DNA of 64,000 nucleotides from Roseburia intestinalis L1-82 (GTDB lineage: Bacteria; Bacillota; Clostridia; Lachnospirales; Lachnospiraceae), in contig NZ_LR027880.1 in the NCBI RefSeq assembly GCF_900537995.1, positions 4,319,501 through 4,383,500 of the forward strand. The letters are read 5' to 3'. The position numbers were made by a program, and so were the translations under genes. The notes under the pieces were generated by a model. That model had not been told where the DNA came from and did not search any database. It saw only the letters and a list, made by a program, of their open reading frames with translations. Shown one piece after another: positions 26,920 through 35,897 of this stretch. Numbering within the stretch: the stretch's first letter is position 1; the number at the start of each line of letters is the position of its first letter.

Positions 26920-28647
26920 GTGCGTATAACAACATCAAAATCAAAAAATTCTGAGTCCTTTTACATCACTCAGTCCTATACAAATGCCAATGGGAAAAGT
27001 ACTTCCAAAACCATCCGAAAATTAGGTACGTTAGCTGAATTATCGGCACAGCTCCACACGGATCGTGACGGAGTTGTTGAATGGGCAAATGAACAGGCTC
27101 GTCTTGAAACACTGAAATATAAAAGTGAAAAAGAGGATGCTACTGTCATGATTCCATTTCATTCCAACAGACTCATGGACTATAATAAGCAGAAACTTTT
27201 TTCTGGCGGATATCTTTTTCTTCAGTCTATTTACTATGGACTTAAGCTCGATTCTGTCTGCCGAAAAATCAAAAGCCGACATAAATTCGAGTATGATCTT
27301 AATGCTATTTTATCTGATTTAATTTATACAAGGGTTCTGGAACCTTCCAGCAAAAGTTCTTCCTTTCGAGCAGCAAAACAGTTCCTTGAGCCTCCAACTT
27401 ATGAACTTCATGATGTTTACCGAGCTCTTTCTGTTCTTGCTTCTGAAATGGATTTTATTCAATCAGAAGTTTATAAAAACAGCTTTTTTCTTGGTGACAG
27501 AATGGATCGGATCCTTTATTATGATTGCACAAACTACTACTTTGAAATCGAACAGGAAGATGGAGATAAAAAATACGGAAAAAGCAAAGAGCACCGTCCG
27601 AATCCCATTATTCAAATGGGACTCTTTACAGATGGTGACGGAATACCTTTGGCTTTCTCACTCTTTCCTGGAAACCAAAATGAGCAGAAATCCTTAAAAC
27701 CTTTAGAAACAAAGATTCTCCAACAATTCGGCTGTGATAAGTTTATCTATTGTAGTGACGCCGGACTTGCTTCTGAGGATAACCGTGTTCTTAATCACAT
27801 GGGACAGAGGGCATTTATTGTCACTCAGTCCATCAAAAAGCTGCCTGCTGAAGATCGGGCATGGGCTTTAAAGAAAACTGGCTTCAAACGTCTCTCAGAT
27901 GATAAACCTGTTGATCTCACAAAACTGACAGATGATGACAAGAACCAGCTTTATTATAAAGACGAACCATTGACAACAAAAAAACTGGATCAAAAATTAA
28001 TCATAACCTACTCCCCTAAATATGCCGCTTATCAGAAAGCCATCCGTGCGGAGCAGATCTGTCGGGCAGAAAAAATGGTTGCAAATGGCTCTCTAAAAAA
28101 ACAGCGTAAAAATCCAAATGATCCTGCAAGATTTGTAAATAAGGTAGCTGTAACCAACGAAGGAGAAAAAGCTAAGATCCACTATTATCTCGATACGGAT
28201 AAGATTGCTGAAGAAGAAATGTATGACGGACTTTATGCGGTATGTACAGACCTGCTTGATGATGACGTTGCAGATATCTTAAAAGTCAGTGAAGGAAGAT
28301 GGCAGATTGAAGACTGTTTCAGAACTATGAAAACAGACTTTGAAGCCAGACCCGTTTACTTAAACCGTGAAGATCGGATTAAAGCTCATTTCCTCACCTG
28401 CTTTCTTGCTCTGTTACATTTCCGGTTATTAAACCGCTCCTTGAAAGGGACTTATACCACAGAACAATTACTTCACACTTTAAAAGACATAAAATTTACG
28501 GATATAGAAGAACAGGGCTTCATGCCGGTATATGAACGTCAGGAAATCACTGATGATCTCCATGAAACCTGCGGATTCAGAACGGACTATCAATTCATAA
28601 CAAAACGGAAAATGAAAGGAATTCAGAAAAAAAGTAAGCGGAGATAA
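26920..28647 (+). CDS. IS1634-family transposase (DDE)
   Basis: A 575-residue transposase of the IS4-related DDE group. The likely triad is Asp202 (LYYDCTNYYF), Asp280 (IYCSDAGLA) and Glu464 (GRWQIEDCFRTMK, the YREK-like block). The N-terminus FYITQSYTNANGKSTSKTIR and the long insertion between the second and third catalytic residues fit IS1634/IS1549 enzymes. The start is taken as GTG at 26920 because AGAGGTGA lies 6 nt before it; a TTG 13 codons upstream keeps the same frame. No frameshift or stop is present, so the copy may be active. Confidence 0.93.
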   Translation: MRITTSKSKNSESFYITQSYTNANGKSTSKTIRKLGTLAELSAQLHTDRDGVVEWANEQARLETLKYKSEKEDATVMIPFHSNRLMDYNKQKLFSGGYLFLQSIYYGLKLDSVCRKIKSRHKFEYDLNAILSDLIYTRVLEPSSKSSSFRAAKQFLEPPTYELHDVYRALSVLASEMDFIQSEVYKNSFFLGDRMDRILYYDCTNYYFEIEQEDGDKKYGKSKEHRPNPIIQMGLFTDGDGIPLAFSLFPGNQNEQKSLKPLETKILQQFGCDKFIYCSDAGLASEDNRVLNHMGQRAFIVTQSIKKLPAEDRAWALKKTGFKRLSDDKPVDLTKLTDDDKNQLYYKDEPLTTKKLDQKLIITYSPKYAAYQKAIRAEQICRAEKMVANGSLKKQRKNPNDPARFVNKVAVTNEGEKAKIHYYLDTDKIAEEEMYDGLYAVCTDLLDDDVADILKVSEGRWQIEDCFRTMKTDFEARPVYLNREDRIKAHFLTCFLALLHFRLLNRSLKGTYTTEQLLHTLKDIKFTDIEEQGFMPVYERQEITDDLHETCGFRTDYQFITKRKMKGIQKKSKRR

Positions 28648-28675
28648 AACATTACTATATTTCGTGTATGCAGAT

Positions 28676-28722
28676 AAAAGTGCCACGCCCCTTGTATTTA
28701 CAGGGATTGTGGCACTTTTTTA
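28676..28722 (+). terminator. Terminator of the transposase gene
   Basis: Arms AAAAGTGCCAC and GTGGCACTTTT with inner pairing CCCTTG/CAGGG, followed by T-run. Its 3' arm overlaps the right inverted repeat of the IS. Confidence 0.8.
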
Positions 28723-28745
28723 ACTAATCAACTGTCAAAGATGAG

Positions 28746-28859
28746 ATTATAATGTCTTTTATCAAATAGTACAACGAATTATTTGTCAGATTTTGTAAAT
28801 ATTTTGTCTGATTTTACAAAAAATAATCGCAGTCAGTGTACTGCATGTCGTTGCGATCA
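28746..28859. repeat. Right copy of the 114-bp direct repeat flanking the IS
   Basis: The original sequence: it contains the last 24 codons and the stop of spmA and a minus-strand promoter that now fires into the IS. See the left copy at 26671-26784. Confidence 0.92.
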
Positions 28860-29406
28860 GTGCCGGACCGACGATCTGCGCCGGATTCACACTTCCATAC
28901 TGGCTGCGGTAGGCAATAATGTTTACCGGTATGATCTGAAGGGATGAAATATTGATGATCAAAAAATCACACATCTCGCTGCTGGCGGTCCGCTCTCCTT
29001 TTTTTGTTTTTTCATCTGAAAATGCTTTATTTCCACGCTCTTTTTCTAATTCTGCCAGCGCCTCCATCGCTTTTAATCCGGCTGGTGTTGCCGCCCATCC
29101 CAGTCCGAATATATTGGCAATCATATTGGTAGCAATATATTTATTTGCCGGATGATCTTTTGGAATATCCGGGAACAGAAAATGCAGCACCGGCGCAAGA
29201 CGCCTTGACAATCCTGCAATGATACCTGTTTTTTCAGCGATTTTCATCAGTCCAACCCAGAAAGACATCACTCCCATCATGGTAATACAGAGTGTTACCG
29301 CCTCTTTTGCCGAGTCAAGCGCTGCCTGCGTAACCGCCGGAAGTGTGCCGTGAAATGCGGCAAATACAACGCCTGTCAAGATCATAAATGCCCAGAGATA
29401 ATTCAT
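28786..29406 (-). CDS. spmA: Spore maturation protein A
   Basis: A 206-residue membrane protein, partner of SpmB in Bacillus spore core dehydration. Several hydrophobic segments and the signatures SFWVGLMKIAEKTG, ANMIANIFGLGWAATPAG-like (NMIANIFGLGWAATPAGLKA) and LIINISSLQIIPVNIIAYRS are clear. A hydrophilic loop of about 25 residues (123-147) is charged. The gene is intact because the IS lies just after the duplicated 3' end. Confidence 0.93.
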   Translation of the reverse strand: MNYLWAFMILTGVVFAAFHGTLPAVTQAALDSAKEAVTLCITMMGVMSFWVGLMKIAEKTGIIAGLSRRLAPVLHFLFPDIPKDHPANKYIATNMIANIFGLGWAATPAGLKAMEALAELEKERGNKAFSDEKTKKGERTASSEMCDFLIINISSLQIIPVNIIAYRSQYGSVNPAQIVGPALIATTCSTLTAIIFCKIRQNIYKI

Positions 29407-29552
29407 ATGTACCTCTCCGGTTTTTCTTTTATTTTATTTCTATATGCCGCCATATATGTACCATTATTCATATAGAACTTTTTCAGTTATTTTTTCCAAA
29501 TGTCAACATATATATCACTAACACCTGGATTTTTTAACTGAGGTATTTTATT

Positions 29553-31430
29553 TTGATATGGTTTTCTGATATTTTTCACAAATTTCCACGCTTAAGCCGG
29601 ATATCCACACTTTTTCTCATTTTGCTGGTCGTTTTCCCCACAGTTTTCTCAGACGGATGCGCTTTCTCCAGGCATGCTCCGGATCAGTCTGCCCGTATCT
29701 CTTCCGGATATGAACCGGATCAGGCAGATTCCGTTTCTTCTGAATCCACTGATAATGACAATCAACGCACAGACAGCTCATCCGCGAATGCCTTTGACGA
29801 GTTTTTACTGCAGCTTTTCCGCTCGGAGGTTGCCCAGAATACCATAAACCTTCATTTTTCCCTCTCCTCCCCGGAATCTTACGGAATCACAGAAGTTCCA
29901 ATTTCACTTGGCAGTATTTCCAGTCAGGCAGCAAATGAAAACCGTGCAGCCCTGGAAAACACGACTGCCGCCCTAAAACGTTTTGACCGCGAAAAACTTT
30001 CCAAAACCCGGCAGCTGACTTACGATATTTTGTCGGATTACCTTGCCATGGAGCAAAAGGGGACTGATTTTTCACTTTATGAAGAATACTTAAACCCTTC
30101 CTCCGGCACTCAGGCACAGCTTCCAGTACTTTATGAAGAGTATCGTTTTTCCTCCGAAGATGACATCAAAACTTACCTGAAACTGCTGCCCCTGACCGGT
30201 TCCTATTTTGACCAGATCATTGCTTTTGAAAAACAAAAAGCTGCCGCCGGGCTCTTTATGTCCGATGCCATCTGTAAAAGTGTGATCGAACAGTGTTCCC
30301 GTTTTGCAGACGATGGGGACGATCATTATCTGATCTTAACTTTCAATAAAAAAGTGGATGCTTTTAAGGATCTGTCAGATGAACAGAAGACCGCCTATAA
30401 AAAACAAAATGAAAAGATTGTAAAAGAAGTGATTTTCCCTGCCTATACTTCACTGGCATCTTCCTTAACCAGCCTGCTTGGCAGCGGAAAAAATGAAAAA
30501 GGGCTCTGTTATCTGAAACACGGCAGGGATTATTACGAATATCTCGTCTACGAAAATACCGGCTGTGCGGATTCGATTGCGGATATACAGACTATGATCG
30601 GTCAGAAAAGACTTTCTGATCTAAGTGAAGCGGCCGCCCTGACGGATTCAAATCCCTCTCTCTGGAAGGATGCACAGAAAGCCTCTCTTTCCTATGCAGA
30701 ACCCGCCTCTGTTTTAGAACAGTTGAAAGAACAGATGCAGGCAGATTTCCCAAAGGCTCCTGATGTCTCTTACACCGTCAGTCCTATTGAGGAATGTATG
30801 GAAGATTATCTTGCACCGGCTTATTATATCACTGCACCAATTGATGATTACAATGCCAATTCTATCTATATCAATGCAAAAACGGATGCATCCACCATGC
30901 GGTATTTCACAACGCTCGCCCATGAGGGTTTTCCCGGCCACCTGTATCAGACGATCATGTCCTATCAGTCCGGACTGCCGGCGATACGCAGTATTTTAAA
31001 CTATCCGGGATATGTGGAAGGCTGGGCGACCTATGTGGAGATGATGTCCTATCATTATGCCGGGCTGAGGGAGGATGCCGCAACGCTTCTCGCCTTAAAC
31101 CAGTCTGCCCTTTTAAGCCTTTATGCCTCGACCGATATCGGCATCCATTATGACGGCTGGTCGCTTGCCGATACGATAAAATTCTGGAACGATTACGGGA
31201 TCAGCGATCCGGACACCATTGCAGAGATTTACCGCTATATCATATCAGAACCGGCAAATTATCTCCGTTATTATGTGGGTTATCTGCAGTTTCTGGAATT
31301 AAAGGACTATGCAAAGGAAATCTTTGGCAGTGATTATAATGAAATCTCATTTCATCAGGCAGTGCTTTCGATCGGCCCGGCACCGTTTCAAATCGTAAAG
31401 GATTATCTGAAAGATTTTTACCAGAAGTGA
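29553..31430 (+). CDS. DUF885 family membrane-anchored protein, putative metal-dependent hydrolase
   Basis: A 625-residue protein with one N-terminal hydrophobic segment (about 17-34), a low-complexity Ser/Asp-rich linker to about 80, and a DUF885 domain from about 85. It carries HEGFPGH (residues 457-463) and EGWATYVE (about 489-496), which resemble zinc-binding HExxH-plus-Glu arrangements of peptidases, so an extracellular peptidase is plausible but unproven. The start is TTG at 29553 with TGAGGT 8 nt before it; no ATG fits. Converges with rsmI, 5 nt apart, without a clear terminator. Confidence 0.85.
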   Translation: MIWFSDIFHKFPRLSRISTLFLILLVVFPTVFSDGCAFSRHAPDQSARISSGYEPDQADSVSSESTDNDNQRTDSSSANAFDEFLLQLFRSEVAQNTINLHFSLSSPESYGITEVPISLGSISSQAANENRAALENTTAALKRFDREKLSKTRQLTYDILSDYLAMEQKGTDFSLYEEYLNPSSGTQAQLPVLYEEYRFSSEDDIKTYLKLLPLTGSYFDQIIAFEKQKAAAGLFMSDAICKSVIEQCSRFADDGDDHYLILTFNKKVDAFKDLSDEQKTAYKKQNEKIVKEVIFPAYTSLASSLTSLLGSGKNEKGLCYLKHGRDYYEYLVYENTGCADSIADIQTMIGQKRLSDLSEAAALTDSNPSLWKDAQKASLSYAEPASVLEQLKEQMQADFPKAPDVSYTVSPIEECMEDYLAPAYYITAPIDDYNANSIYINAKTDASTMRYFTTLAHEGFPGHLYQTIMSYQSGLPAIRSILNYPGYVEGWATYVEMMSYHYAGLREDAATLLALNQSALLSLYASTDIGIHYDGWSLADTIKFWNDYGISDPDTIAEIYRYIISEPANYLRYYVGYLQFLELKDYAKEIFGSDYNEISFHQAVLSIGPAPFQIVKDYLKDFYQK

Positions 31431-31435
31431 CGAAT

Positions 31436-32281
31436 CTACTCTTCCTTCAGCAGTGCCTGATATACATCCCGTTTGCTCATGCCGCGGTCTTTTGCCACCA
31501 GTTTCATCGCCTCTTTGCGCGGTGTCCCCTGGCTTTCATATACCTGCATATGTTCCTCTAACGACATATCCTCCCAGGACTTTCTTGCCTCCTCGGCAAG
31601 TTCCTCGAAGGTTTTTCCATGAATCACGAGCACATACTCTCCGCGCGGCTCATTTTCACCATAATAGACAAGGCTGTCCGACAACGTCGTACGCATCTTT
31701 TCCTCATAGCGTTTTGTGAGTTCCCGGCAGATAGAGATCTGCCGGTCTCCGAGCGTATCATACAGTTCTTCTAATGTTTTGACCAGATGATGCGGCGCCT
31801 CATAAATGATGATCGTGCGCGTTTCGTCCTTTAATTCCAGCAAAATAGCGGCACGCTCTTTTTTATCCCGCGGTAAAAACGCCTCAAATGCGAAACGTCT
31901 TGTCGGAAGACCTGACATGGTAAGCGCTGTAATACATGCCGCCGCTCCCGGCAGGGAAGTCACTTCGATCCCTTCCTCATAACAGATGCGCACTAAATCT
32001 TCGCCCGGATCCGAAATTCCCGGCGTACCCGCATCCGTGATCAGTGCAATATTTTTTCCTTCCCGCAGCTTATCTACAAGCTGATAGGCTTTTTCTATTT
32101 TATTGTATTCATGATAACTTGTCATCGGCGTTTTGATCTCAAAATGATTCAACAGTTTGATCGAATTTCTGGTATCTTCCGCTGCGATCAGATCCACTTC
32201 CTTTAATGTGCGAAGCACCCGGCAGGTGATATCCTCAAGATTGCCGATCGGTGTTGCACATAAATATAATTTTCCTGCCAT
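31436..32281 (-). CDS. rsmI: 16S rRNA (cytidine1402-2'-O)-methyltransferase
   Basis: A 281-residue SAM-dependent enzyme that methylates the ribose of C1402 in 16S rRNA at the decoding centre. The N-terminus LYLCATPIGNLEDIT, ALITDAGTPGISDPG and GLPTRRFAFEAFLPR are diagnostic of this tetrapyrrole-methylase-like family. The ATG at 32281 has GGAG 6 nt before it and is preferred over an ATG four codons upstream. It has its own promoter and is not part of the transporter operon upstream. Confidence 0.96.
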   Translation of the reverse strand: MAGKLYLCATPIGNLEDITCRVLRTLKEVDLIAAEDTRNSIKLLNHFEIKTPMTSYHEYNKIEKAYQLVDKLREGKNIALITDAGTPGISDPGEDLVRICYEEGIEVTSLPGAAACITALTMSGLPTRRFAFEAFLPRDKKERAAILLELKDETRTIIIYEAPHHLVKTLEELYDTLGDRQISICRELTKRYEEKMRTTLSDSLVYYGENEPRGEYVLVIHGKTFEELAEEARKSWEDMSLEEHMQVYESQGTPRKEAMKLVAKDRGMSKRDVYQALLKEE

Positions 32282-32325
32282 CGTTCTCTCCATTTTCGGA
32301 ATATTATGCTGATTCTTATTAGCAC

Positions 32326-32354
32326 ATTATAAAACCACTCCGTAAAATTGACAA
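32326..32354 (-). promoter_or_regulatory. Promoter of rsmI
   Basis: TTGTCA (32349-32354), 17-bp spacer, TATAAT (32326-32331) on the minus strand, between the ABC ATPase stop and the rsmI start. A consensus -10 box at ideal spacing. Confidence 0.8.
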
Positions 32355-32371
32355 GAAAATCCTGCGTTATA

Positions 32372-33205
32372 CTAAGATAAGCTTTCATGTTCAATTAATT
32401 GATTCACCTTCCTGCGGAGTTCAATGAACTCATCCGTATCTTTGAGTGACAGATCACGATCATATGGCAGCAATACCGGAACCTCTGCCTTTACGGTTCC
32501 CGGTCTCTGTGTCAGCACATAAATTTTACTGGATAAAAAGACTGCCTCCTCTATATCGTGTGTGACAAAAATAACAGTCGGCTTTTCCTCCTGCCAGATC
32601 TGGCGCATTAAAAGCTGCATGTCCGCTTTGGTCTGCGGGTCTAAGGCAGAGAACGGTTCATCCATGAGTAATACCTCCGGGCTGTTTGCCAGTGCTCTCG
32701 CGATCGCAACCCTCTGTTTCATACCACCGGAAAGCTCCCTTGGATAACTGTCACGGAATTTTTCCAGTTTGATGATCTTTAAATATTTATTCAGAATCTC
32801 TTCCTGCTGGTCCGCCGGCATTTTCCGCAGTTTTAATCCGAACTTAATGTTATCTCCGACTGTCATCCACGGAAAAAGTGTATAGGACTGGAATACCATG
32901 CCACGATCCGCTCCAGGGCCTATAATGTCACGATCCTGAATGACGATCTTTCCCGATGTCGCAGTGTCAAGACCGCCGATCATACGCAAAAGAGTGGATT
33001 TACCACAGCCGGACGGTCCTACGATCGAAACAAATTCATTTTCCATGACATTGATATTCACATCTTTCATCGCCTGGACATCGCCCTTGGCAGATGGATA
33101 TATTTTCTGCAGATCTCTGACATAAACGGTACTGTTTGCAAGATTTGCCTCTATATGATCTTCCGCAGGCGGAAGTATATTCTTTTTTTTCTTAAAAAAT
33201 CCCAT
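32372..33205 (-). CDS. NitT/TauT-type ABC transporter ATP-binding protein
   Basis: A 277-residue ATPase that energises the transporter of this operon. Walker A GPSGCGKST (63-71), signature LSGGMKQRVA, Walker B LLMDEPFSALD and the switch His (FVTHDIEEA). The N-terminal 25 residues, lysine-rich, precede the normal domain start. Family members move nitrate, taurine, alkylsulfonates, cyanate, urea-type amides or pyrimidine precursors; the operon favours a guanidine- or urea-like nitrogen compound. Confidence 0.93.
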   Translation of the reverse strand: MGFFKKKKNILPPAEDHIEANLANSTVYVRDLQKIYPSAKGDVQAMKDVNINVMENEFVSIVGPSGCGKSTLLRMIGGLDTATSGKIVIQDRDIIGPGADRGMVFQSYTLFPWMTVGDNIKFGLKLRKMPADQQEEILNKYLKIIKLEKFRDSYPRELSGGMKQRVAIARALANSPEVLLMDEPFSALDPQTKADMQLLMRQIWQEEKPTVIFVTHDIEEAVFLSSKIYVLTQRPGTVKAEVPVLLPYDRDLSLKDTDEFIELRRKVNQLIEHESLS

Positions 33206-33232
33206 ATGCTAAAACCTTACCTTTCTAACGGT

Positions 33233-34015
33233 TTACGCAGCCGCCCACGGAAACAGTTTTTTATTTAAAAATGCAAAAATACGGTCCGTAATCAGTCCTA
33301 GCAGACCGATCAAAATAATGTTGGCAAAAATAGCGTCCGTCTTTAAGAAACGCTGCGATTTTAAGATTGTGTATCCAAGTCCTGTATTTGCAGCTACCAG
33401 TTCGGCGCTGACCAAATAGGTCCACGCCCAGCCGATCATCATACGCAGTGTTTCCATCAGTCTTGGCATCATTGCCGGAATTAAGATCTTAAAGATCGTT
33501 TTCGGTGTGTTCGAACCTAATGTATAACCGGCATTGATCAGATCATCCGGTACCGCAAGCGCATCATCCGCAACCATTAATACAAGCTGGAAAAATGTAC
33601 CGATAAAAATGACCGTGATCTTCGCACTTTCTTCGATTCCCACCCATACCATGATAAGAGGTACAAATGCCGGAACCGGCATATAACGGACAAACTCACA
33701 CAGTGGGCGGATAAATGCTTCTGCCTTTTTGAATGTTCCAACTAAAATACCGATCGGAACACCTAAAAGAACCGCATATACAAAACCAAGAGTGATACGG
33801 TAAATACTGATGCCTGTGTTCTGAAGCAGGCTTCCATCCTTGATGGACTCTATATAGTAGTTCACCACATTTTGTGGTTTCGGAAGAAAAATTTCCTTGA
33901 TCGCACCACTCTCACTTGCAATCAGCCACGCAGCAAGTACAATGACAAATGAAAGTATTGCAAACAATAGATATTTTTTTCTGTCGATTTCCTTTCTTAT
34001 CTTAATTCGAATCAT
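33233..34015 (-). CDS. NitT/TauT-type ABC transporter permease
   Basis: A 260-residue permease with six hydrophobic segments and the BPD_transp_1 pattern GYTLGSNTPKTIFKILIPAMMP. Its ATG shares one base with the stop of the binding-protein gene (TAATG), so translation is coupled. Partner of the ATPase and lipoprotein of this operon. Confidence 0.94.
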   Translation of the reverse strand: MIRIKIRKEIDRKKYLLFAILSFVIVLAAWLIASESGAIKEIFLPKPQNVVNYYIESIKDGSLLQNTGISIYRITLGFVYAVLLGVPIGILVGTFKKAEAFIRPLCEFVRYMPVPAFVPLIMVWVGIEESAKITVIFIGTFFQLVLMVADDALAVPDDLINAGYTLGSNTPKTIFKILIPAMMPRLMETLRMMIGWAWTYLVSAELVAANTGLGYTILKSQRFLKTDAIFANIILIGLLGLITDRIFAFLNKKLFPWAAA

Positions 34016-35085
34016 TATTCTGCCCCCTTAATGTAGGTATCATCCAAAATAGAGCTTAAATCATCCGGGATCTCATTGATCATCTTGGTTGATAACAGGA
34101 ACTCTGCCGATTTCTGTAACGTATAAGAAAGATAGGTATAATCCTCTCCGTCTTTAAAAGTTTCTTCATTCTTTGCCTTATCAAAAATAGTAACACCGTC
34201 TAACATGGTCATATAATCATCTCTGGTAAGTTCTGCACCGTCGCAGATTGCCTGAATGAAATCATCATCTCTTGCATTTAATTTTTCAACACCATCAAAC
34301 CAGGAATCGACGATTTTCTGTACCGCATCGGAACTTGAATCCAACACTTCCTGTCTGACCGCAAGTGTATCCGGGATCAAACCAGGCTCTTCCTTTGTGC
34401 TGTACAAAAGTTTTCCACCTGCACCTATCGCTGTGGAAAGTGTCGGCTCCCAGAGCACTGCTGCATCGATACTTCCCGCAATGAATGCCGGGCCTGCATC
34501 GTTGATCGTCATATTGACAAAGTTGACATCATCGACCGTCATATTGTTTTCTTCTAATATTTTCAGCAAAAACATATGCTCTAAGGTACCAACCTCAGTT
34601 GCAACTGTCTTACCCTTTAAATCTTCAATACTGTTAATTCCATCCTGTACCACGATACCATCTGCACCGTAGGAGTTATCATTGACTAAAACAACTTTAA
34701 AATCCACACCCTCATTGACCGGCGCTACCGCATCGGAAGCTGCGATACAGATACCATCCACCTGTCCGGAATAAAATGCGGTCAGCGAATCACTGTATAC
34801 CGGGAAAAACTGGAGGTCAACATAGACACCATTCTGTTCAAAAATACCGGTGTCCTTCACGCCATACCATGCATACCAGCCGGACATCGGACTAACACCA
34901 AGGATGAACGGATTGCTCTCTGTTCCTTTTGCCTCTCCTGCATCTGCGGTCTTTTCCGTCGCTTTTGCACTATCACCATTTGCTGTACTGTTTCCTGATG
35001 TGCTGTTATTTCCACATCCTCCTAACATGGCAAGTGCCATCATTGCAATGAGCAGAATACTGATACTTCTCTTAATTTTTTTCAT
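34015..35085 (-). CDS. NitT/TauT-type ABC transporter substrate-binding lipoprotein
   Basis: A 356-residue lipoprotein with signal ending LGGC (Cys24), a short Ser/Thr/Ala linker, and a periplasmic-binding domain of the nitrate/taurine type (NMTINDAGPAFIAGSIDAAVLWEP is the typical segment). It delivers the nitrogen substrate to the permease. A degraded relative lies at 43708-44385, and comparison with it shows what that gene lost. Substrate inferred from the downstream metabolic genes: guanidine, urea or an amide. Confidence 0.93.
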   Translation of the reverse strand: MKKIKRSISILLIAMMALAMLGGCGNNSTSGNSTANGDSAKATEKTADAGEAKGTESNPFILGVSPMSGWYAWYGVKDTGIFEQNGVYVDLQFFPVYSDSLTAFYSGQVDGICIAASDAVAPVNEGVDFKVVLVNDNSYGADGIVVQDGINSIEDLKGKTVATEVGTLEHMFLLKILEENNMTVDDVNFVNMTINDAGPAFIAGSIDAAVLWEPTLSTAIGAGGKLLYSTKEEPGLIPDTLAVRQEVLDSSSDAVQKIVDSWFDGVEKLNARDDDFIQAICDGAELTRDDYMTMLDGVTIFDKAKNEETFKDGEDYTYLSYTLQKSAEFLLSTKMINEIPDDLSSILDDTYIKGAE

Positions 35086-35115
35086 ATGGTTGTCCTCCTC
35101 TTCCTCTTACTGCGC

Positions 35116-35457
35116 TTACATGATCGCTTCGATTCCTTTTTCTCCGGTTCTTACGCGGATCGCATCATTAACCGGAAGTACAAAAATTTTTCCGTCTCCG
35201 GCATGATTCGTCTTATTAACCTCCACAACCGTGTCGATCAGTTTCTGTAAATCTTCATCCCTGACAAACATATCGATCATTCTTTTTGCGACCAGTCTGT
35301 GTTTTACCGGTGCGCCCTCATCATAATCGTAATGTACCGGACATTTTCCCCGCCCGATGATCTCACGGATCGTCATAGAATGAAATCCCGCCTGGTCTAA
35401 GGCATCTTTTGTCGGAAAATACATTTTCGGTCTTAATATAATCATTACCTCTTTCAT
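35116..35457 (-). CDS. PII family nitrogen regulator, NifI2-like
   Basis: A 113-residue PII-fold protein. It starts KEVMIILRPKMYFPTKDALD and ends GDGKIFVLPVNDAIRVRTGE, the pattern of NifI2 proteins rather than GlnB/GlnK. The T-loop region (about 35-62) is HYDYDEGAPVKHRL-like and lacks the Tyr51 uridylylation site. It directly follows a NifI1-like gene with a 15-nt gap, a tandem otherwise typical of nif operons, but no nitrogenase gene is present. It likely senses 2-oxoglutarate and ATP/ADP and controls an enzyme or transporter of this operon. Confidence 0.9.
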   Translation of the reverse strand: MKEVMIILRPKMYFPTKDALDQAGFHSMTIREIIGRGKCPVHYDYDEGAPVKHRLVAKRMIDMFVRDEDLQKLIDTVVEVNKTNHAGDGKIFVLPVNDAIRVRTGEKGIEAIM

Positions 35458-35472
35458 CGCGGCACCTCCGTC

Positions 35473-35799
35473 CTATAACTCGTCTTTTCCACTGCTGATC
35501 GTGATTGCACGCTCCACATCGCTGACAAAAATTTTTCCATCTCCGTAGGTTCCGTTTTTATCCACTCTCGCGTTCTCAACAATTACTTTCAGCACCTTAT
35601 CCACGTCCCCATCTTCCACAACAAGCATGATCAGTTCTTTGGGGATTTCATCATAATAGGTGTCACCTACTTTTAAACCTTTCTGTTTTCCACGTCCAAG
35701 CACGCTCATTTTGGTTGCTGCTGCAAAACCGCCTGCAAGCAGTGCATCGAGCACATCCTCTGATTTTTCCGGTCTGACAATCGCTTTTATCATCTTCAT
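35473..35799 (-). CDS. PII family nitrogen regulator, NifI1-like
   Basis: A 108-residue PII protein: MIKAIVRPEKSEDVLDALLA, the T-loop stretch GRGKQKGLKVGDTYYDEIPK and TYGDGKIFVSDVERAITI match NifI1 proteins closely. The ATG at 35799 has GGAGG 8 nt upstream; further upstream ATGs in the frame lack such a site. Together with the next gene it forms a NifI1-NifI2-like pair, here between allophanate hydrolase and the ABC transporter, which suggests control of uptake or of the carboxylase by nitrogen status. Confidence 0.9.
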   Translation of the reverse strand: MKMIKAIVRPEKSEDVLDALLAGGFAAATKMSVLGRGKQKGLKVGDTYYDEIPKELIMLVVEDGDVDKVLKVIVENARVDKNGTYGDGKIFVSDVERAITISSGKDEL

Positions 35800-35897
35800 G
35801 TTTGTTTCCTCCATTTCTTCCTGCTTATTGTTCATTAACTACTTCATTCCTTATTTATGCCTTTTATCATTACATGTTTGTTATTACGTCTTTATTG

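Larger units (their letters stand above)
26785..28745 (+). mobile_element. IS1634-family insertion sequence
   Basis: The element fills exactly the 1961 bp between the two 114-bp repeats. Its ends are imperfect inverted repeats of about 37 bp sharing TTTGACA and AAAAAAGTRCCAC. It carries one transposase gene with its own promoter and terminator. It is inserted between spmA and the REC-GGDEF-EAL gene and breaks neither coding region, but it separates the two transcriptionally. Confidence 0.92.

Noticed and set aside
26671..28859. Composite transposon or integrative element bounded by 114-bp repeats
   Set aside because: Only one transposase gene lies inside, the repeats are parts of the host spmA region, and the IS ends coincide with their edges; a long target duplication explains everything.
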